The notes under the pieces are model-generated. The model searched no databases. It was given only the letters and a program-made list of their open reading frames with translations, and was not told where the DNA came from. Source: Dysidea avara (Eukaryota; Porifera; Demospongiae; Dictyoceratida; Dysideidae). From it: DNA of 64,000 bases. The first letter of the stretch is position 1, and every line of letters begins with the position of its first letter. Location: assembly GCF_963678975.1 (NCBI RefSeq), contig NC_089276.1, positions 25,403,059-25,467,058 on the forward strand, read 5' to 3'. Positions 34,445 through 46,089 of the stretch are shown here, in pieces. The translations under genes were made by a program, and so were the position numbers.

Positions 34445-35410
34445 TACAACCTGAGCTTGCTACAAAAGTACACTGATTTGCTTCTGGAATGGTGTAACAC
34501 CAAACCAGGAACTCATGAGCTGCTTTCGGTGGCTCATAAACTCCTGGCCAAGATAAGTGTTGTTCTATGGGTATCTCACCATGCGAATATCATTATACCA
34601 TATCTATCATAATGTTGTGTCACGAAAACACATTTCAGCAATCCTTTCCTCATAAAATGGGACCAGATGACATTGTAAGTCACTATCTCTCAATTAAAAT
34701 TTTTATGACTATTATTTGTGATTGTGTTTTGATCTGTATGTAGCTATCCTTCAAATGTACAGTAATGGAAAACAATTATGTGGATTTCCTCCTTAGTTAT
34801 ACAAGCCTGCATGTACACCTTGTGGTGCCCCACTGGCTGTCCTCTGTATTTATGACCAAGTCCGTGTATTGTTGGGAGGGGGGAAATCAGGATTGGGCAA
34901 ACTTCCCAAGGTATAATGGCACCCATTAGTGACATTATTTTATTCATTAGCAGGACCTTTTGGTATCATCATTTTTTGAAAAATTAAACAGTGTTTTTGG
35001 TGGATTAGTGTATAGCACTTATACTTCAAGGATAATTTTATTATTACACTGAATTTGGTATAATAAAGAGCTTACGAATGGGTACATAATATATTATGAA
35101 GAGTTCATAACCATTCAAATTACTTGTATCCTACTGCTTACCTTTTACTTCTTGTATACACTGAACATTGTCCTTCATTACATTGTCCTTCACTACCATA
35201 GCTTGGTTCCAATTCATCAGTGAATCCTAGAATAGTAAGCAGACTTTCTGTTCATAATTGTACGGTAAAGCAGCAAACAAAAGCATAAGTCTTGTAAGTA
35301 TTGATTAGCTTTAAATAATGTACATACAAAACCTTTCAATTTCAATCTAAAGATTTAACTGTATACATGTACAACACACATAGGATAGAAATATAGCAAT
35401 TCTGTTCCAT
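34445..35410. other. non-coding stretch
   Basis: No supported gene. A small direct repeat CATTGTCCTTCATTA / CATTGTCCTTCACTA is at about 35166-35197. Confidence 0.4.
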
Positions 35411-35416
35411 TTTAAT

Positions 35417-35535
35417 GTGGACCTGGTTGTCCAGTAATTACAGCATTGGGCTGTTAACCAAGGGGTCCAAGACTAGGGGATCATGGCTGGACATATTTTA
35501 CATTTCCACTTTTCTTTTTCACTTTGACTGTGTGT
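35417..35535 (+). mobile_element. tRNA-derived SINE
   Basis: TGGTTGTCCAGTAATTACAG followed by CATTGGGCTGTTAACC resembles the D-arm and anticodon arm (GTT, asparagine-like) of a tRNA. It is followed by TCATGGCTGGACATATTTTA and a pyrimidine-rich body like that at 45285-45330. The T-arm is degraded, so this is a SINE, not a tRNA gene. Confidence 0.5.
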
Positions 35536-35811
35536 AGCTCTAAGTTAGGGCTAGCTGTAAAAATGGTTCTTTTAGCTACTGTGGTCTAGCTAATCTCCCA
35601 CAGAAATTATGGGGATATTAAATGTTTATTAGTAGCTGTAATATTTGGTGTATAGCTAGCAATACTCTGGACAATCCAGTTTTCTAAACTTTCAGCAATG
35701 TTATATTGAGCTATTGAGTTCACTCGTTCATTCTTTAATTATTTCTTAAGCTAGCATGGTACAACCACTATAGTAGAAATGCACATACTTTGTCTTCTGG
35801 ATATGGTGTAG

Positions 35812-36265
35812 CAATGCAGTTTTTATCTACCATGCCACCTAAACAAGTTTGGTGACTGACAGATGTAATTTCTCATACAATGGAATTGGTAAAAGTATTG
35901 TCTTCATTGGTGGTAGTTCAGAGAAAGCAATTTATTTGTACTTGCAAAATTCAATGTTCATTGGCAATGAAGGAGTACCCATTTACCATTCATAATAAAA
36001 GCTATACATTAATGGTGATGTGTTGTTTAAACATAACAAGGCGAACACTGGTGGAGGAGTTTTTGGTAGTGGCTTAGCTGTTGTATTTAAGACCAAATCT
36101 AATGTCACCTTTTACAAGAATTCAACAATCGCTGATGATTTATTATTAACAATTCAAGAATGTATTTTGCAGTCTGTCATAAGTTCTGCAAATAGTTGTG
36201 CTAAATCATTTGCCAGCACATTATACTCCATAGAAAGAGCCTATGTGAACATGGCAAGGGTGTAG
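35812..36265 (+). pseudogene. beta-helix receptor pseudogene fragment, 5' part
   Basis: Aligns with 49630-50080 of the large beta-helix gene (shared GATGTAATTTCTCATACAAT, TTATTTGTACTTGCAAAATT, AATGTCACCTTTTACAA-type words). Frameshifts and stops have destroyed it; the two short frames at 35880 and 36020 are pieces in different registers. Confidence 0.85.
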
Positions 36266-36479
36266 ATATAAATATAAAATTAATTACAATATAAAATTAG
36301 TTAATGCAAATCAGATCCAGCCATAATTTACAATTTCTAGCCAAAAATATCCTCTCAGATGATAGGATACTTTGGTAGGCAGCATTTCTAATGAATGACT
36401 TGAAGATATTTGCTAAATTCTGCCATTAATTCAGTGCAAATATTCAACTTTCCGATTGTGCTGGTTGTAAATGATGGAC

Positions 36480-36730
36480 GGAGTCAATTTCAGCATAGCA
36501 ACACAATGGCCTTGCGTGTACTTCATTACAACAGCAACAAAAGCCAACAAATTTAAGGGAGCAATTATTTGCGATGATAAATGTAACTCACATTTGATAG
36601 CCACTCAATAGTGATATGATAACAGTGATATAATTTGATGGTTACATAACGGTGACATAAGGTAACAAAGCTAGAGAAACTGTTTCTTTTATGACAACTG
36701 CGACATCACGTTTGATGGACATGATATTTA
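36480..36730 (+). pseudogene. beta-helix receptor pseudogene fragment, repeat part
   Basis: GGGAGCAATTATTTGCGATG and CATTTGATAGCCACTCAATA (about 36558-36610) match 50544-50600 of the large gene; TTCTTTTATGACAACTGCGA (about 36688) matches 50910. The intervening repeats are lost or scrambled. Confidence 0.7.
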
Positions 36731-36734
36731 GAAC

Positions 36735-38220
36735 AATGGTAACAATCCTGTGTCTGCAAAAACAATAGTCTGATAGCCTTTTCACAAATTGTGTCTCATT
36801 AGCGCTTTGACTGATGTAATTTTGAACAGATAGATCTGAAATGGTCAAACTCAAAACTTTCTAAAGGGTGTATAGAAGACTGGTTTTTCTAGATAGTCAC
36901 ACAAGGGCAGATTTAGGGGGAGGAGGGTGCTTCAACACCCCCTCCAAAATTTTACTATTTATCATCTGCAGACTCTCACTGTTGAATCTAAGTTTGTAAA
37001 CTCAGCCAAATTGGAGAGCTCCTGTAGGACTTGGAATAAACTTCTGGCAAGTTTTCATCCTGGGAAATTATCATTTCTCCTTTGGGCTGCCTCTACACTT
37101 TGCCCACTGCTAACTTTGGTCCATTCAAAGTGATGCAAAGTGCTTATAATATTCCACCCGCCCTACTACGACACATGCTTTAAACGGTTGTTGTATTATT
37201 TAAGTCAGCAACACTATATATACACTTACCATCACAATCAGATGCTTCATATTCTAGCTACAAAGCTCATAGAATTTTTTGCATTTCTTTTATTTGTTCA
37301 AGTGTATGCAGACCTACAAAACATTTGGGCTACCGAAGCACCTTAAGAAACAATTTCATGCAATATCCATACTAACAACATCCTATCTGCATTCAATTCT
37401 CAAGTTTCATCAATTGCTTTATTAGAATTGACATGCATGCTCTCTTTACTCTGCACACCACATACAATCAGCTTGTTCCTGGAAACAGTCCAAAGTAGAA
37501 TACCTTCAATAGCTAGCAGAGTTTGATCATTTGATAATATGAGACAATTAAAATTACAGTGCTTGGTCACTACCAGCCAGCCTTATGTTGAACTTAATTA
37601 ATTTTTCTTGCCCTGGCACAACAACTTCCTAGTTGCTTGTCAGGAAGATGTTGGATGATAATGCCTGTAAAAGTATTTCATCTTCTCAGAGAATTTTCTT
37701 TGCTAGATCATGCAAAGAGTGGGTGGGCTCGACTTTATTGATTGTATTTTGTAGATGGCTTATTTTTGTAAGCATACCTTCCTTGCCATTCCCATGCAAG
37801 CCCCATTTGTGGTCCTGTTTGGTTGCATGCATATGTGGATTTACATGCCATTTATTTATTTCATTTTGTTTGTTTTATTTGTTTCTGTATCATTTATCAA
37901 TGATGGTTCATTCTCTTTCTGTGCTAGCTATAAGGCTAATAGAAGCTGCAGCACAGGTGAATTAAGGTAAGAGCTAATTAACAAGTAAATTATCCGTGAT
38001 ACAAAACCATACAACTACTATAAAACTGCTAAAATTGAAATACTCTAATAGAGCAGTGAACTACTCTAATAGAACATCCATCACCAAAACTTTTCTAAGT
38101 AGCTATACAGAACAAAGATCAGTGTGTGGGCTGAAATTGAATCTCTTGTTTACCTGTTCATGGCATGTGCACTGCTATCTCACTATTATACCAAAATGTT
38201 ACAATATACCTTATAAATCA
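36735..38220. other. non-coding, with a MITE-end fragment
   Basis: AAGGGCAGATTTAGGGGGAG with a C/G hairpin (36903-36950) resembles the left end of the CAGGGGC elements. The 110-codon frame at 37633-37965 has hydrophobic runs but no start context, splice support or known domain. Two copies of TACTCTAATAGA lie at 38041-38075. Confidence 0.4.
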
Positions 38221-38229
38221 TAAAACATC

Positions 38230-41200
38230 AATTCTTTTAAGGCAAATAACTGCATTTGGTTAATGTGCACATTGTCTTGGGTTGAAATACTTCCTTTTGC
38301 AACTAAATTCTACTGAAATTTTAAGCACCTGTAAAGTTAGCGAGGTTACACATCTGGGGGCTGCATCATCAAAGTTACTTGATCAAGTTCCACACATTTT
38401 CTAAATTAGAACAAAACAAAATGTGATCATTGTATGCATTCCTTGTTACATTTGAAAGTACATAAATATATAGCTGTATGCATAAAGCTCTTTATTATCA
38501 TACTGTAAGTGCACTATTGCCTTGAATTCAAACTTTTCAAAGGAGATGCTTTACAATAACCACAATATGGATCAACCATAAGTAATTTCCCTACCCTGGT
38601 GAGAATATATTGAAAACTCTTTGATAGTTTAAAGCGTAAATTCAGTAAAATTGCTTCATTTTCAGCATTATTAGCATCAGTCATCAGTTTAGGCTAATAG
38701 AATTACAGCTTGTGGAGGTTGCACTTCAGGGACTGATTGGGGGGGAGGGGGGAAGGATGGGGTGACTAGCCACCCACCATGTACGTGACTGCGCAGCTAC
38801 TCAGACATGCAATGTTTTACTTATCACTAACACTTTTTCAGTATTATGTTTAGCTATATACAACCACAATTATTTGTATTATTTTATCAATGTGAGTTAA
38901 ACTGATCCTTGTATTACCAATCAGTTTCCAATATTACCCAGTCTAGCATTATATACATTAGTTAAGATAATGGGCAGTATTAGCTACCACTATGCAGAGG
39001 AGTTCTTGGAAGAATATATATGTCAATTTGCATTATTATTTTGCGGCAAATATCCCTGACTGTGGAATAATGTGACTGCACAATAGTTATTATGTAAAAA
39101 TTAAAGTTGTGTTTAATAAAAAGTGGTGAAAAAAAGTGTATAATAAGCCTATAAATCTTTAAGGTGATGTTTAACGCTGTGGGGCATGTGGTCAGTATAG
39201 GGGATGATAGTTCACATTTACTTATTCAATGGAGCAAACCTAAACTATCATCTGATTCATCTCCTACTTATCACATACAACAGAGGAATGTATACAGTGT
39301 GTGCACAAGTGTTGCAGGTGTACTATATATTTGTTAACTGCTATATGGTTAACTCAGTGAGCCAGATTACAAAATAGGAATAATAGGTACAGAAGAGGTA
39401 TCACATATACAATACTTATATTACGTGTGCTTCACTTGCACCATAACTGTACACAACACAGTAAAAAAATGAATAGTGAATACTGTGGCAAATAGTGAGC
39501 GTCACTGTACATTTTAGTGACTATCACTAAAACTTTGCGGTGACATTTACATGTTTATCAGACAGTTTTAAATTTATGCTATATAGCCACCTGTCTTACA
39601 TAAACTACACTGCTTGCATTGTGCAACACATATAATCTGTATGCACCTTTCAATGATACATATGTATATACACAGAGTCTAACTCTATCATGTAATGTCT
39701 GGCATGCAGAAATCACATAATTATGTGATCAAACAGAATCATATTAACTGAACACAACCTAGTACTGCACTCTCCTGTTTGTTTTCATTTGCAGATCACA
39801 GGGATATTACATTAGAACATATGCTTGTATATAGGTATTTAGCTATCTGGATTACTAGAATATTAACAGTGATCAGTCAAATACTAGGGTCTTACCTATT
39901 TTGAGATATTCTTTCTACCATTGCAATGGCTGAAATGTGTACTTAATGGCCATGGGTGTTTCAGATACCTCACCAAACAATATAGCACTTGAGCCAGGAG
40001 ATAGTAAACTAATCATTATTCTTGTTGAGACACATAATTGATACATGTATGTTAAGAGGTCATCACAGAAGCTTATAGCTTCACAAGCAACAAAAATAAT
40101 TTGGGGCTACAATGTAACGTGAATATTGATTTAAAGCTTGCATTCAGGTAAGCAGTCAATAGTCTGGTGGTCTATCCGCCTCTGTTGTTGGCTGGAATGG
40201 GAGAGGCCTATTTACATGTCATAGTGATTTCCCTGTTTACTGTACATCCCATTGTATAAACAAGTTACAGAGTATTCATTTAAGAGATTGGTTTGCACCA
40301 TCAGTTCGGCACATGAGCTACAGGGTCTGCTGATGGTAGGTCATTGTCCTTTAGATATATACTGTATACCTATGCCCTGGCTTATGTTATGTGATAGATA
40401 TGGTATATATGTAAAGGAAAGTCCTACAAAAGGAGGGAAGAATATATGTATATATAGATATAGTTAAAATTTAATTAAGATCTTCAAAGTGCACAACCTG
40501 TAAGGATACAAGATATGAATTCAAGGAAAAAGATTTCATCAGCTGTATGGTTTGAAATGAATCGATAGATAGTGTGTAAAGATAGGATGACTGTGGCCAC
40601 TACCATTATATGATATAATATTATACCAGAATATTACTGTTTCTAGAAATTATACATGAGGGAATTTACACCTACAGTAGTGACATACAATATGTATGAG
40701 TTGTGTTGTGCTCAACATGTACGGTACCAAACCATAATATTTTATGGGCGTTCACATACTCTTGGAAATTAATTGCCAGCAATATTATTTTTATCCAACA
40801 TGATTATACAAATGTCCACATTGTGTACAATACATGACAATCCTATTAGGTCACTGGAGTATGGAACCATAATGTCACATATGAGACAATTAGAATTTTA
40901 TGATTCCCTGTGTGTTTACCATTAAGGCACTGTTGGCGTACTTTAAAACAGAATTTGTTGCGATTCACAATGCTGAATCACTAGCTATTGGAATTATGCA
41001 GTGCCTATAACTTTGGTCATTAATTAGAGTTGTCAAATGTTGTTGATTTTCCAAATTGTATTACTCCAATTTTATAATGATTTAACAATCCAGTATTGAA
41101 GTTTGCTTTAATAATTATCAATTTATGTAACTCAGTACATACTATCTATAATGGTTCATTATATTGCCAAAATCCTAATAAAACACTCACCTAAACACCA

Positions 41201-42400
41201 CCTTAGAAAGCTTTTCTAAGTTTGATTATTGATTCCAAAACACGAACATTGTGTTACTTTAATGATCTAACAATCAATTATCAATCATATGATAATTGAA
41301 GTTCCTTCTATGTGATTTTGATTGCTTATAAAATATTGACCCATCGGCTTAATGTATTTACTATATTTGTGATTGACTGGCTAGCTATATCTATGTGTTA
41401 TTCAATTACTTATTGAACCATCTATATAATTAGTTACAAAAAGATTACAGTTTGGTTAATGTGTACATATCACCACTGAAATGGGACATACAGAGTGTAT
41501 CATGTATAAAGTGTACCTTATGTGTACATACTTATACCTGCAAATAGACTAAACAGGTATATACACATTATTACTGTGTTGATGGATATCACATCAATAT
41601 TGTTGGCCTGTAGACTTTGCGGAAACCATTATTGATAATGACTGTTACTAAACAAGTTATTAAGTTATGCATTTAGTTTCTATTGATCTCAGCTAACTAC
41701 TTGTAACAGGAAACTTTGTGATCAAAGACAGTAGAAAACAATGAACCATTTATTCTCTACCTTCCAGTATATAATACATAGCTACAGTATAAATTTCCAT
41801 GCATGCAGTCATACTTACCACAAAGACTAAAATCTATAACTTGACTTCCTTGCTGGGAGCCTGGAATTTAAACCACAGTATAAAGTAAAGTCAAATACTT
41901 AAGATATATATGTTTAATCCATATACAACTCTAGAGCAGTATGTGCAGATCCATGATGGTGTCTGTGAAAACTAATTTATGGCCTTTCACTTTGAAATTT
42001 TGCTTCCTTTCTATTATGTGGCTGGCTGTGTACAGATATCATCCGTCACATAGGAACAGTAACTGTACATGTTCATCAGACAGCTAAGAATTTATAAGTT
42101 ATACATGTTCTAATACATGAAACGTGCTGCTTGCACTGCTTGTTTATAAATTATATTGTGCAACACTTTTGATGTGCATACACCTTTCATCCAATACATA
42201 TGTATATACACAGAGTCTAACTCCATCGTAATATGTAACGTATAGCATACAGAAATCACATATGTGAACAAACAGAATCACAATTGAATACAGGTTAGGA
42301 GCGACTGAACTCCCACTGTTTATTTCATTGGCAAATCACAGGGATATCACCATTATAATATTATTATCACATTAGCAAACAAGCAAACATACTGCAATTT
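38230..42400. repeat. long non-coding region with a 2.5-kb-period duplication
   Basis: About 39535-39830 and 42050-42360 are diverged direct copies (both contain ATACATATGTATATACACAG then AGTCTAAC, CAGAAATCACAT and CAAATCACAGGGATAT-type words), spaced about 2.53 kb. No genes, transposon termini or splice-flanked frames seen in the whole stretch. Confidence 0.6.
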
Positions 42401-42518
42401 CAACTGTAGGATTACAGTGATCATTCAAACAGTAGGCTCCCCTTAGCTTATTATGACTGATGTTTTATCACTAAATCATTATGTCTAACCCATACCCTTA
42501 CCTAATGTTTTAAAATGT

Positions 42519-42738
42519 CCTAATCCTACTCGCACTTCTTCCTAATCCTAAGGGCGCTGTTCTTAAACCTAAAGGCGCTGTTCCTAATCCTAAGGACACT
42601 GTTCCCTAATCCTAAGGGCGCTGTTCCTAATCCTAAGGGTGCTGTTCCTGATCCTAAGGGCACTGTTCCTAATCCTAGAGGTGCTGCACCTATCTTAGGG
42701 GCGGTTTTCTAACCCTAGGGGTGCTGTTACTAATCCTA
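42519..42738. repeat. 21-bp minisatellite, about 10 copies
   Basis: Tandem units of CCTAATCCTAAGGGCGCTGTT with substitutions and one or two length changes. The 21-bp unit is a multiple of three, but stops interrupt the translation, so it is not a coding repeat. No unique spacers, so not CRISPR-like. Confidence 0.88.
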
Positions 42739-42765
42739 TATAGGAACACAGTAAGAGCAAGAGTA

Positions 42766-43261
42766 CAGTCAAACTTCACTAATCCGACGCTCAATGGGAG
42801 CAATAAATTTGCTGGATTAAGGAGGTTGTTGGATTATCAAGTCACCTCTGTAATCCGACATTGTACAATATCTAGAATTATGTTAGATTATGCAGTAAAT
42901 CACAAGTAAAACGGATCATACAATGTTTTAGTCATGAATTAATTTTAGAATTTACAAGTTTTACAGCTTTTTAAAATATTATTGTCAACCAATTAAATGG
43001 CTTTGGTTGCTTAAATATTATTTTCTGTGATTTTTTTTAATGTTGCTTTATTCTCTGTTGGATTACAAAGGTCGAAAACAATGTATTTCCAAATCTAGGG
43101 AATCAAATTTTGTGTCGGATTATGGAGTACAGAGGTGTCAGATTGCAGAGGTTGTTTTCTGCACAAAAGTGTTGGTAAATGACATTTTAGTCGGATTAGA
43201 GAGGATTCTGGATTACACAGGTGTCGGATTACACAGGTGTCGGATTAGAGAGGTTCGACTG
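42766..43261. mobile_element. pogo/Tigger-like MITE (496 bp, TA duplication)
   Basis: Ends CAGTCAAACTTCACTAATCC and the near complement GGATTAGAGAGGTTCGACTG, with TA on both sides (42764-42765, 43262-43263), as in Tc1/mariner elements of the pogo group. The TIR word TCGGATTA is repeated as subterminal tandem copies near the right end (43198-43250) and also internally. No transposase frame. Confidence 0.82.
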
Positions 43262-43329
43262 TAAGAGCAAAATTATGCAAAATTACGATTAAAAAAACAC
43301 ATAATGGCTAGTCTAAAATGGAATAATGG

Positions 43330-43860
43330 TAACAAGTACTAAACATTATTCATGGCTTCTATAACAATCTAAAGAATAGCTAAACTTTTAAACTAATTTA
43401 CACACTTAAAACTGATGTGCTATGGTAGCACCTAGAAGTGCTAAATTTTGACTACTCCAGGCAAAAAAATAGCACACATAGCACTTTAGTGTACATGTGT
43501 ATTTCTGCATACAGTGGCTAATGATGTGAGGGATAAATAGTTATAGCAATGTTCCTTATTGTGATTAAACCTTGCATATGGTAAAATTAAAGGTCACAAT
43601 TTATAGTGGAGAAAAATGCAGCATTGCAAAGTTTTATAGATTACATACATAAACAATGATTAAACATAAACAGGATGGATAATTTTGCAGGGAATTCATA
43701 ATAATTCACAAACAACATTGTTAATGTGACTATCACATAGCTCATTTAAAATGCACAAGTTGTCACAGTGTTTTCATTTTCAAAATATGAACAAAATTAC
43801 ATGTTAACAGTTATAACTGTTGTCCATCATAGCAAGACTTACAACCTCAACAGGTGAGCA
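43330..43860 (+). pseudogene. relic of an Ig-type gene 5' end
   Basis: 43505-43742 duplicates the module at 14075-14312. About 90 nt later an ATG-containing segment ends ACTTACAACCTCAACAG|GTGAGC (43833-43858), very like the signal exon end of the intact gene (GTTCAACCTTAACAG|GTAAGC). The frame from the nearest ATG hits a stop. No Ig exon follows. Probably a truncated fourth copy. Confidence 0.45.
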
Positions 43861-43935
43861 ATCATATTAATGTATACACAGAAAGCTGTACACATATACA
43901 TCATCAGGATGAGATTCTGAGTGCCCCATTGTATG

Positions 43936-44190
43936 TCATTATTATTTTATTATTATTACACTTTACAGTGACCAGCACTGAAGGTCTGACAGCAACCTGT
44001 GCTGCAGCCTTAGGATTACCTAACCTAATTACAAGGACTCAGACTTAAATGACTAATAGCTAATAAGGTGTAACAGAAAAGGGGCCAAAGTAAGGGAAAA
44101 AAATCCCTCCAACCCCAGGATTCGAACTGCTGGTCACCCAATGTCAGGTCTACAATTAAGTATAGACAGTCTGAGGGCAGGCTAGGTGAT
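43936..44190 (-). mobile_element. tRNA-derived SINE (family A)
   Basis: On the minus strand a B-box-like GTTCGAATCC (about 44117-44126) lies in the head, followed by the body with the conserved CTGAAGGTCTGACAGCAACC complement and a (TAA)n tail (43937-43958 on plus as TTA repeats). Same family as 7368-7440 and 45232-45392. Confidence 0.5.
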
Positions 44191-44349
44191 TTGAGCATAT
44201 TTATATAGCTAGCAATAATATATCACATAGCTTTTTGAGTATCTAAATTTTCCTGACTCCTCTCTCAGGCAACACCATACATATCAGTAGCAATTTCAAC
44301 ATCTAAAAGCAACAGCCTGACCAACTCAATTTTGCTTCCTCCAGTCCTG

Positions 44350-44475
44350 TGAAATCAAACCACGGTAATATCATTGCAGCCATTTCTTGGTCGCCACTTT
44401 TGATTTCACTTTTTCCACCCTGGAGTTCTGGAAGGTGTACTCTTTTTCACAGCTTTGGCTGTTTTGGAATAGTAC
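44350..44475. repeat. single arm of a foldback repeat
   Basis: ATTGCAGCCATTTCTTGGTC ... TTGATTTCACTTTTTCCACC ... TTTTTCACAGCTTTGGCTGT matches one arm of the foldback at 58487-58757. The complementary arm is missing here. Confidence 0.6.
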
Positions 44476-44599
44476 AATAGTAAACTTAGTAATTTACTCT
44501 CTATAATATACGATAAACATATAAGTTATTAAATCACATATTTCCTAAATCTATAGTAGCTACCTGTAAAGTAGAAACACTTTTAAGCCTTGTGCTACT

Positions 44600-44735
44600 G
44601 CCTTATTTCAATCAAGGTCAAGCACTGTCAGGTTAGTATTGTGTGATAGAACAGCTGCTAAATCATCTGCTGCTTCTTTGGTAATATAGTTATCTTTTAA
44701 ACATATGGTTGAAATGTTGATAAACAAGATATTCA
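44600..44735 (-). pseudogene. leucine-rich repeat relic (NLR-like)
   Basis: Minus strand reads ISTICLKDNYITKEAADDLA then AVLSHNTNLTVLDLD before a stop. This is the ribonuclease-inhibitor type LRR (N-x-I-T-x-EAADDLAAVL-x-N-x-L-x-x-LDL) found in NLR receptors. Frame shifts and stops on both sides; a further weak LRR-like echo lies at about 45080-45130. Only a remnant. Confidence 0.55.
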
Positions 44736-45231
44736 TTCAACAAAACAAGATGACATTTGGGAGAGTGATAATTTTTTTTAGTACACATGATTGTTATCTT
44801 AAGAGAGGTTTAGGGAAGATTGGCTTTGCAAACATAAATACAAATCAATTGTAGCCTTCCAATGTGGTAATAATGTTTGATGCTGAGATACAACATGAAT
44901 GTTGGGTTAATTACTGTAACTGTTTACCAGCTTTTTATTAGAAGTTTATCATTTGGCAGCTAGCATATCTTCATCTCACCTGAAAACAGATGTGACCATT
45001 ATTCAATCCTGCAGTCCTTTAACACATGCCCATGTCACATTCACAATTTGTTAGCTTTTACTAAAATTAACGTGGAACATTGAAGCCACAGCTTCTGCAT
45101 TAGTGCAGCTACTATGGTAGCAGCTTCAAGGATTTCAAGTGACTTTGTCAAAAACACTGGTTCACTGGTCAGTAATGCTTACCAGAGATGCATCCAATAC
45201 CTGCATCAGTAACAAGCAGTGCCATCCCTCT

Positions 45232-45392
45232 CTAACCAAGTGATGACAACACATTTGAGCGTAAATCGGATGGATGCAGGTTCGAGGCTGTCCAGGTCCA
45301 ATCATGGATATTTTTTCTCCCTTTTCCAACTTTTCAACAGGCTGTAGTACCAGGTGTCATACAGACCTTCAGCACTTGTGCTGTAAAGCCTT
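45232..45392 (+). mobile_element. SINE (family A), plus orientation
   Basis: Head with a B-box-like GCAGGTTCGAGGCTG (about 45278-45292), then TCATGGATATTTTTTCTCCC and a body ending ACAGACCTTCAGCACTTGTG, the complement of the other family A copies. Confidence 0.5.
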
Positions 45393-45398
45393 AATTAA

Positions 45399-46081
45399 GG
45401 GGGCAAGCAACTATGTCCTATGGCTTCCGTGAATAAAATTATGTGTTTTATATGAAGCTGTAAAACCAACACAGATGCTGTTCTCCACCAGATGAATAAC
45501 ACATGTTGTAGTTAAGACATTGAACTTCTGTTTAGTGCAAATCTGAGTGAAATCCTCTGAAATATATATAAATTATGGCGTGGTAACAAAACACTGTAAT
45601 TTTAACACTAAAATCGATTCTCCTCCTACAGCTAATTGTGAAACTCCCCAAAAATTCTTGCGGTGGCTTGTAGTAACATTATCTTTAAAAGTATGGAAAC
45701 AGATTTTTAGGAATAATTACTATGGCTTCAAAAGAGGAGATAACTGTTTTTCATAGAAAATTTAAAGAGTTCAATAGCTCAGTTGATAAAATACTTCAAA
45801 AAATTCCTTCCACGCTTTTGTTACAAACATACTTAGGTAGCAGATGACAAAGTTTAAGAAGTGTAGAATTAAAACTGTGAGACTAGATCCAAAATTTGTA
45901 GAATTCTCATTCTTTCGGTCTAAAATACTAAACCGAGTCATAAAGTCAATACTTCTAACTGGAGATGGTGATTTTTAATTACCACAAACACAACTGATGC
46001 AAAAGAGGATGGAAAGCAAGCACAGATCAATGAAAACCAAGATTTTGCATGTGAAGCCATAGAAATTAGTAGCGTGCCCCC
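45399..46081. mobile_element. TTAA-flanked element (683 bp), piggyBac-like target
   Basis: Inverted ends of about 37 bp: GGGGGCAAGCAACTATGTCC at the left and a diverged complement ending GTGCCCCC at the right (TATGGCTTC is shared further in). TTAA lies on both sides (45395-45398 and 46082-46085). TTAA duplication is the piggyBac signature, though the GGGGGCA start is not typical, so the superfamily is tentative. No transposase; the 69-codon frame is incidental. Confidence 0.6.
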
Positions 46082-46089
46082 TTAATAAT

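Noticed and set aside
34298-34612. 104-codon frame as a gene
   Set aside because: The first half is a LINE RT motif and the second half has no recognisable domain; the frame is a chance extension.
37633-37965. 110-codon frame with hydrophobic runs as a membrane protein gene
   Set aside because: No supporting splice sites, signal peptide or homology pattern; an overlapping frame in another register looks equally plausible.
42519-42738. CRISPR-like array
   Set aside because: Units are contiguous with no unique spacers; it is a minisatellite.
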